Under the pieces are notes generated by a model. It saw only the letters and a list, made by a program, of their open reading frames with translations. It was not told where the DNA came from and made no database searches. From Synergistaceae bacterium (GTDB lineage: Bacteria > Synergistota > Synergistia > Synergistales > Aminobacteriaceae), in assembly GCA_022837505.1 (NCBI GenBank), contig JALHFZ010000067.1:9148-28638 (forward strand): a stretch of DNA of 19,491 nt. The letters run 5' to 3'. Below, piece after piece: positions 15,041-19,491 of this stretch. Every line of letters begins with the position of its first letter. Position 1 is the stretch's first letter. Made by a program: the position numbers and the translations under genes.

Positions 15041-15524
15041 AAACACCAGATCAAGAAGCCGGGGTTTCGACCGGGTGGGGGCCCTCCTTCAGAGGGTGCT
15101 GCCCCCGGGGGCGGAGGAAAAACTTGCCCTGCCGGAGCTGCGGAAGGAATGGGAGATCATTGCAGGGGCTGTCCTTGGGAAAAAAAGCCTTCCCCTGGAG
15201 ATCGAAAAGGGGATTCTGCTCGTCAGCGCGGAAACCCCTGCAGCAGCCAAGGCTCTCTCCATGCGAGCGGGTACCCTGGCAAAGAAGATCTCGGCCATGA
15301 CCGGCCTCAATATCCTCTCCCTCAAGGTCATTGTGGGAAACGTGACGATGGCGCCGAAAAAAATAATTCTCTCCCCCCGAAGGGGAAAGATAACCCCCGC
15401 CCGGGAGGATGTGCAGAAAGCCCTCGAGGAGGTGCGGGGCAAGTTTTCCCCCGAGAGAGAACAGGTCGCCCGGCGGCTTGCCTCCCTTATGGCTTTTTAC
15501 CGGGCGCGCTTTCCCGGCCGCTGA
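15024..15524 (+). CDS. dciA: DUF721 / DciA-family protein, probable replicative helicase loader
   Basis: The 166-residue protein contains the DUF721 core at about residues 32-105: LPELRKEWEIIAGAVLGKKS, then PLEIEKGILLVSAETPAAAKAL and a final strand ILSLKVIVG. This is the DciA fold, the widespread bacterial protein that loads the DnaB helicase where DnaC/DnaI is absent. The basic N-terminal tail (GRNRNTRSRSRG) and a charged C-terminal helix are extra and may bind DNA or helicase. The start is GTG, inside the mnmG end, with GGAGGG upstream. Location in the dnaA-dnaN-recF cluster supports a replication role. The 3' end overlaps the convergent kinase gene by 38 bases. Family is secure; loader function is from the family. 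Confidence 0.87.
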   Translation: MKGRNRNTRSRSRGFDRVGALLQRVLPPGAEEKLALPELRKEWEIIAGAVLGKKSLPLEIEKGILLVSAETPAAAKALSMRAGTLAKKISAMTGLNILSLKVIVGNVTMAPKKIILSPRRGKITPAREDVQKALEEVRGKFSPEREQVARRLASLMAFYRARFPGR

Positions 15525-18345
15525 GGTTCTTCATAAAACTCTTGATCTCCTGCACGGTGAGCTGAAACTGTGCCTCCAGCTCGGCCCAGGCCTTTCCGGT
15601 GAGGGGAGAAGAATTTTTCGCCTCTTTTTCAAATATCTCTGCTCCGCGGCTGAGAAGGGGAGCGCAGATGTTCGATGCGGCACCCTTCAATGAGTGGCCC
15701 CTCCGGGTGCATTCGTCATAATCTCCCCTCTCAAGGCTTTTCCTCCCCCGCTCCATATCCGATGCGGCAGTTTCTAAAAAGAGCTCAAGAAGCGTTCCGC
15801 CTTCATCCCGGTCACCGTCAATTTTTGTGAGAAAACAGTCCGGGTCGAAGATATGCTTTTTGTCTCCGGAATCTTTTTCTATCGTGTTTTCCTCACCTTT
15901 GGAGTTCCCTGTTTCTCCCCGGTAAAGCCACCGGGAGAGGATCTCCTGAAGCTCTTTCGATGAAAAGGGCTTCGTGATGACGTCATTGAGCCCCTGTTTC
16001 AGGCACTCCTCCACAAACCCCTTCATGGCATGGGCCGTGAGTGCCACTATGGGAAGAGAGTGATCGAGGACCGGTGAGGAAGGGTTGCGAATGATTGCGG
16101 TTGCCTCGTAGCCGTCCATCTCAGGCATCTGGATGTCCATGAGCACAAGATCGACTTTCTCCCTGGAGAGAATGTCGATGGCCTCCCGGCCGCTCTCCGC
16201 CATCAGGGGGCGGTACCCCCCCTTCTGCAGCAGCAGTCTGACGAGTTCCCGATTGACCTCGTTGTCATCCACCACGAGGATAGAGCGGACCGGCCCCCGG
16301 GACGCTTGTTCCGGGGCAGGGAGAAGATCCGCCGGCAGGGGAGGAGGGGGAAGAGAAGGGCGTTTTTTGAAGACGAGGGAGAAGAAGAAGCAGGACCCCT
16401 CGACGGGGACGCTCTTTACGGAGAGACGCCCTCCCATCATCTCCAAAAGCCGGGCGGAGATGGGGATGCCGAGGCCCGTTCCGCCGTATTTCCGGTTGTT
16501 GAAGGGTTCTCCCTGGCGGAAGGGAGTGAATATCTCCTTTTGAAGCTTCCGGGAGATGCCTATTCCCGTGTCCTTCACGGCGAAGCGGACCGTAACCTCC
16601 CCGGCGGTCTCCTTCCGTTTTTTTACCGAGAGAAGGACAGACCCCCTGGAGGTAAATTTCACTGCATTTCCCAGAAGGTTCGTGAGGATCTGGCGCAGCC
16701 TGGCGGGGTCGCCCACGAGGACGGCGGGGACGGCAGGATCCCTCTCGAGGGAGAGGGAGATTCCCCGGTCCGCCGCCCCTCTCTGGAAGAAGGCCATGCT
16801 TTCGGCGAGGACCCGGTCGAGGGGAAAGGCCATGATATTCAGATCGAATCGCCCCGCCTCGATCTTCGCGTAATCGAGGATATCGTTCAAAAGGGTGAGA
16901 AGGTGCTCTCCGCTGTCCTGAATCATCCGGGCGTGGCTTCGCTGATCATCATCCAGTTTTGTGTCAAGAAGCACCTCGGTCATCCCCAGAATGCCGTTGA
17001 GGGGGGTGCGTATTTCATGACTGATGACGGCGAAGAAATTTGATTTCGCCGCGCTGGCCTTCTCCGCTTCGTCTCTGGCGAGGCGGAGGGCCTCATCGGC
17101 CAGCTTTCTTTCGGTGATGTCCTCCCCTATCCCCTGGGTGAACTGCAGCCTTCGGTCAGAGCTGAAAAATCCCCTGGTGACCCAGCGGTGCCACCGGATT
17201 GCCCCTTCGGGGTCAAAAACCCTCTGCTCGCTGACGAGCAGCGGGTTCTCGGGGGTCAGCAGGGCCAGGTTCGTTCTGAAGGCCTCCCGGTCCTCTTTTT
17301 TTAAAAAATGAAGAAAGTTTTCTCCAGAAATATCCTTCTGTTCCATCCTGCACCACCGGCAGCATTCCTGATTTGCGTAGAGCAGGGTGCCGTCGGGCAG
17401 GGCGGTGTTTATGAGAACGGGCATGTCCTCTGCGAGGGTGCGGTAGCGCTTCTCGCTCTCCCGGAGGGCTTCGGCGGCCTCGACGAGGGGGGTGACGTCC
17501 ACACTGCAGCCGACGATGCCCTGGACTTCTCCCTGTTCGTCAAGAATGCGGGATTTATAGGTCTTCTGCCATTGTTTTTCCCCCTTCCAGCCAACCACCA
17601 GCAGGTCTGCCCCTGAAATCTCCTGACCGGCGGCGAGCACCTGGTCGTCCTCTTCTTTGGATGTAATCGCGGCGTCTCCGGGCAGTACATCAAAGGTTGT
17701 TTTTCCTTCGAACTCCTCCCGGGGGCGATTATAAAATTCGGCGAAGGCTTTGTTCACCCTGACATATCTTCCCTCCATGTCCTTCAGGTAGACATGGGCG
17801 GGAATAGAATCAAAAATTCTCGTCTGAAGGGAAAGCTGGTAGGCCAGCTGCCGCTCAAGATCCTTCCGGGGGCCCAGATCCTCGATAAAACCGTCGATAT
17901 AGAGGGGTTTCCCCTCGGGAGAAAAGACGCAGCGATGGTAAATGTGTACTTCGACCAGGCTTCCGTCCCGTTTCCGGAAGACTTCCTCCCGGCTGAGCCA
18001 TTCGTTCGGATGGGAGAGGAGATCATCGATGACAGGACCCCGGATATCGGGGTTCGCATAATGGCATTCCCGTACGGAGGTGGGGTTTACTTCCTCCATG
18101 AGGACCTCGGGGGAGGGGTATCCCAGAATACGGGCGAGGCACATATTGGCCCACCGGTACTTTCCGTCCAATGTGACGGAGAATATCCCCTGGGGAGCGT
18201 TCTTCACCAGCTCCTGCAGCCCGGAAATCTCGTCTTTTCCTTCGGGAAATGGAAAGAGGCCCCCTGCTTTTTTCATGGCAGAGAGTGAAATTTCCGCGCT
18301 CCTGTGATTTTCCTCCCGGAAGGGAGGGAGATTATTATTCATCAT
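15487..18345 (-). CDS. Soluble PAS-containing hybrid histidine kinase with receiver and Hpt domains
   Basis: The 952-residue protein has three PAS-like regions (about 41-165, 168-290, 295-415). HisKA follows, with phospho-acceptor H443 (SHEIRTPLNG), then HATPase with N556/N560, DTGIGIS (592-598) and GGTGLGI (621-627). A proline-rich linker leads to a receiver domain with phospho-acceptor D737 (LVLMDIQMPEMDG) and K792. The C-terminal Hpt domain has H884 (GHSLKGAASN). It can therefore carry out a full His-Asp-His relay and hand the phosphate to a separate response regulator not in this window. No membrane segment was found, so it probably senses a cytoplasmic signal. Two adjacent ATGs could start it; GGGGATGAG precedes them. 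It faces dciA and overlaps it by 38 bases. Confidence 0.94.
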   Translation of the reverse strand: MMNNNLPPFREENHRSAEISLSAMKKAGGLFPFPEGKDEISGLQELVKNAPQGIFSVTLDGKYRWANMCLARILGYPSPEVLMEEVNPTSVRECHYANPDIRGPVIDDLLSHPNEWLSREEVFRKRDGSLVEVHIYHRCVFSPEGKPLYIDGFIEDLGPRKDLERQLAYQLSLQTRIFDSIPAHVYLKDMEGRYVRVNKAFAEFYNRPREEFEGKTTFDVLPGDAAITSKEEDDQVLAAGQEISGADLLVVGWKGEKQWQKTYKSRILDEQGEVQGIVGCSVDVTPLVEAAEALRESEKRYRTLAEDMPVLINTALPDGTLLYANQECCRWCRMEQKDISGENFLHFLKKEDREAFRTNLALLTPENPLLVSEQRVFDPEGAIRWHRWVTRGFFSSDRRLQFTQGIGEDITERKLADEALRLARDEAEKASAAKSNFFAVISHEIRTPLNGILGMTEVLLDTKLDDDQRSHARMIQDSGEHLLTLLNDILDYAKIEAGRFDLNIMAFPLDRVLAESMAFFQRGAADRGISLSLERDPAVPAVLVGDPARLRQILTNLLGNAVKFTSRGSVLLSVKKRKETAGEVTVRFAVKDTGIGISRKLQKEIFTPFRQGEPFNNRKYGGTGLGIPISARLLEMMGGRLSVKSVPVEGSCFFFSLVFKKRPSLPPPPLPADLLPAPEQASRGPVRSILVVDDNEVNRELVRLLLQKGGYRPLMAESGREAIDILSREKVDLVLMDIQMPEMDGYEATAIIRNPSSPVLDHSLPIVALTAHAMKGFVEECLKQGLNDVITKPFSSKELQEILSRWLYRGETGNSKGEENTIEKDSGDKKHIFDPDCFLTKIDGDRDEGGTLLELFLETAASDMERGRKSLERGDYDECTRRGHSLKGAASNICAPLLSRGAEIFEKEAKNSSPLTGKAWAELEAQFQLTVQEIKSFMKNLSGRESAPGKKP

Positions 18346-18389
18346 GTCTCATCCCCTGATCTGATATAAAAGAATCTTACATCAAAAAG

Positions 18390-18434
18390 AACATAAGGAA
18401 CAGAAAGAACAGAAAGAACAGAAGGAGCATAAGG
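18390..18434 (+). repeat. Five tandem copies of a 9-bp purine-rich repeat
   Basis: Units are AACATAAGG, AACAGAAAG, AACAGAAAG, AACAGAAGG and AGCATAAGG, with no bases between them. They lie in the 182-base gap between the kinase gene and the divergent secreted-protein gene, 45-90 bases upstream of the kinase start. The first and last units share CATAAGG and the middle ones CAGAAAG or CAGAAGG, so the array has partly diverged. It could be a simple satellite, or regularly spaced binding sites, since 9 bp is near one helical turn. Confidence 0.85.
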
Positions 18435-18487
18435 AAAAGCAGGAGGCAGGCCGTCAAAAATACCTTTTCGAAATAAAAAAATGAGGG

Positions 18488-18493
18488 TATAAT
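18488..18493 (+). promoter_or_regulatory. -10 of the secreted-protein gene promoter
   Basis: TATAAT is a perfect -10, placed about 35 bases before the start codon at 18528. The -35 is poor (TTTTCG at 18465-18470, 17-base spacing). The ribosome site GGAGGTG follows at 18516-18522. A short leader with no structure is predicted. Confidence 0.6.
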
Positions 18494-18527
18494 AACTGAT
18501 CAATGATGACTAATGGAGGTGTACACT

Positions 18528-19286
18528 ATGAAAAGAAAAATCATGGGCCTTGCCCTGCTCCTTCTCCTTGCCTGGAACGGCGGAGTTTTCGCAAACGTAC
18601 AAGACCGTTTTGACGCATTGGCTGAACGGTACGCCCTTCGGGAAGCGGGTAGAATTGAGGGCTCGGAGCTCCAAAGGGAACTTGCCGCAGAGGCGGACGA
18701 AGCCTCCCCCTACGCCCTCTGGCGCTCTCTCGTCTCCGGCAGTCTGTCTCCCCGAAAGACCGCGGCGAACTCTCTGGCACTTCTGAATGCCCTTATAAAG
18801 GGAGGGGACCCAGCCCGGTGGGATACCGTCTCCGGGCTCTTCTATCCTTCCCTTACGCCGAAACCCCTCGTGGCGGCTGACGCTGTTTTTCTCGGTGCCT
18901 TTGCCCTTCTCGCCATGAACGACCGGGGGGCGGACGCCCTGGCGCTGCAGCTCATGGAGCGCTTCGGCGAATCCTCCATGGCGAAGCATTACTTTCTCAC
19001 CACCGCTCCAATTGAATTTGAGGCCTTCAAAAAGGCCATGGAGGAGCGTAAACTTTTTCCCGTCTACGGCCGGTGGAGCGACAGCGTATATATCGGCCAT
19101 CTTCCCTTCGCCTCGTCCATAGGGGGGAGCGTCTCCTACGGCAGGGCCCTCTCGGAGGATATGGTCTTTCTCAACAACGCAGGTCAGCCGGCATCCAACG
19201 GCAGCTATGCCTGGGACAGAGTCCGGGGCAGAATCTACACCGTGAGAAGCGAAAGAGACCGGAGGATATGGTACCCCGGGGACTGA
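18528..19286 (+). CDS. Hypothetical secreted protein
   Basis: The 252-residue protein has a clear signal peptide: MKRKIMG, then LALLLLLAW and a likely cleavage after GVFA (residues 1-22), so export through Sec is expected. The mature part is mostly helical, with Ala/Leu/Glu-rich segments, and a C-terminal Gly/Ser/Tyr-rich part of about 60 residues. I recognised no domain or catalytic motif. No Lys-rich anchor or lipobox was seen. An upstream ATG at 18513 is open in frame, but its codons are the GGAGGTG ribosome site itself, and the signal peptide begins at 18528. The gene has its own promoter and ends 16 bases before a strong terminator, so it is a single-gene unit. Confidence 0.8.
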   Translation: MKRKIMGLALLLLLAWNGGVFANVQDRFDALAERYALREAGRIEGSELQRELAAEADEASPYALWRSLVSGSLSPRKTAANSLALLNALIKGGDPARWDTVSGLFYPSLTPKPLVAADAVFLGAFALLAMNDRGADALALQLMERFGESSMAKHYFLTTAPIEFEAFKKAMEERKLFPVYGRWSDSVYIGHLPFASSIGGSVSYGRALSEDMVFLNNAGQPASNGSYAWDRVRGRIYTVRSERDRRIWYPGD

Positions 19287-19302
19287 GTTTCTTTCCGGGC
19301 TG

Positions 19303-19350
19303 AAATAAACGAGGCCCTCCCTGAAGAGAAAGGGAGGGCCTCGTTTATTT
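19303..19350. terminator. Bidirectional intrinsic terminator
   Basis: Two perfect 20-bp arms, 19303-19322 and 19331-19350, surround an 8-base loop (GAAGAGAA). The core stem is GAGGCCCTCCCT. On the plus strand the stem is followed by TTTT after a T-rich outer stem, and the minus strand also ends in a T-rich outer stem. It lies between the convergent secreted-protein gene and the M23 gene, so it can stop both. Confidence 0.95.
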
Positions 19351-19368
19351 TTTTAAAAAGAAAATTAC

Positions 19369-19491
19369 TCAGTTAAAGTACTTGACCGGATTGACCGTTT
19401 TGCCCTTGATGATGACGCTGAAATGAAGGTGGCAGCAGGTGGTCCGGCCGGTGCGGCCGACCTTCGCGATGGGCTGCCCCTGCTGTACCCA
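19369..19491 (-). CDS. M23-family metallopeptidase, C-terminal fragment
   Basis: Only the last 40 codons are in the window. The fragment GQPIAKVGRTGRTTCCHLHF followed by NPVKYFN is the end of a LytM/M23 domain: the HLHF block supplies a zinc-site histidine, and the NPVKYF tail is the usual C terminus. M23 enzymes cut cross-links in peptidoglycan, or act as activators when inactive. The two residues before HLHF are Cys-Cys; most relatives have Gly-X there, a small oddity. The start, signal peptide and other domains lie beyond the right edge. The stop is TGA on the minus strand, facing the terminator. Confidence 0.88.
   Translation of the reverse strand, partial: WVQQGQPIAKVGRTGRTTCCHLHFSVIIKGKTVNPVKYFN

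Noticed and set aside
18390..18434. CRISPR array
   Set aside because: Units are 9 bp and directly adjacent, without spacers, and no cas genes are present.

Overview
The window looks like the chromosomal replication-origin region of a GC-rich, strictly anaerobic bacterium. Gene content (class I-type hybrid cluster protein, many Fe-S proteins, Trk potassium uptake, dnaA-dnaN-recF-mnmG-dciA order) would fit Synergistota, but that assignment is an inference from general resemblance and was not tested. Most genes read away from the interval at about 8.9-10.85 kb: those on the left mainly on the minus strand and those on the right mainly on the plus strand, as expected around an origin.

Left arm (1-8.9 kb). 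A minus-strand operon encodes an Rrf2-type regulator with three cysteines, a ferredoxin-like Fe-S protein and the hybrid cluster protein Hcp (cut by the window edge). This resembles a self-regulated nitrosative or redox stress module. Just upstream sits a small cupin gene whose promoter carries the same 11-bp near-palindrome as the Rrf2 promoter. Next come trkA-trkH (potassium uptake), a plus-strand radical SAM protein resembling the Tes/MJ0619 family, and a minus-strand DHH phosphoesterase-MFS transporter pair.

Origin (8.9-10.85 kb). dnaA is flanked on both sides by DnaA-box clusters. The downstream cluster ends in tandem boxes, a short C run and a DnaA-trio tract, which is the Bacillus subtilis-type bipartite origin layout. 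The dnaA reading frame as given is broken by one extra base, most likely in a run of seven A, at the junction between domain I and the linker.

Right arm (10.85-19.5 kb). dnaN, recF, mnmG and a DUF721/DciA gene (the likely replicative helicase loader) form a tight plus-strand cluster. It is followed by a convergent gene for a soluble hybrid histidine kinase (three PAS regions, HisKA, HATPase, REC, Hpt). Its upstream region contains five tandem copies of a 9-bp repeat. A secreted protein of unknown function follows and ends at a strong bidirectional terminator facing the 3' end of an M23 peptidase gene.

No tRNA, rRNA, CRISPR array, insertion sequence or prophage gene was seen. The most notable items are the dnaA frameshift, the bipartite origin with a DnaA-trio, the shared operator-like motif at the Rrf2 and cupin promoters, and the Tes-like radical SAM protein.
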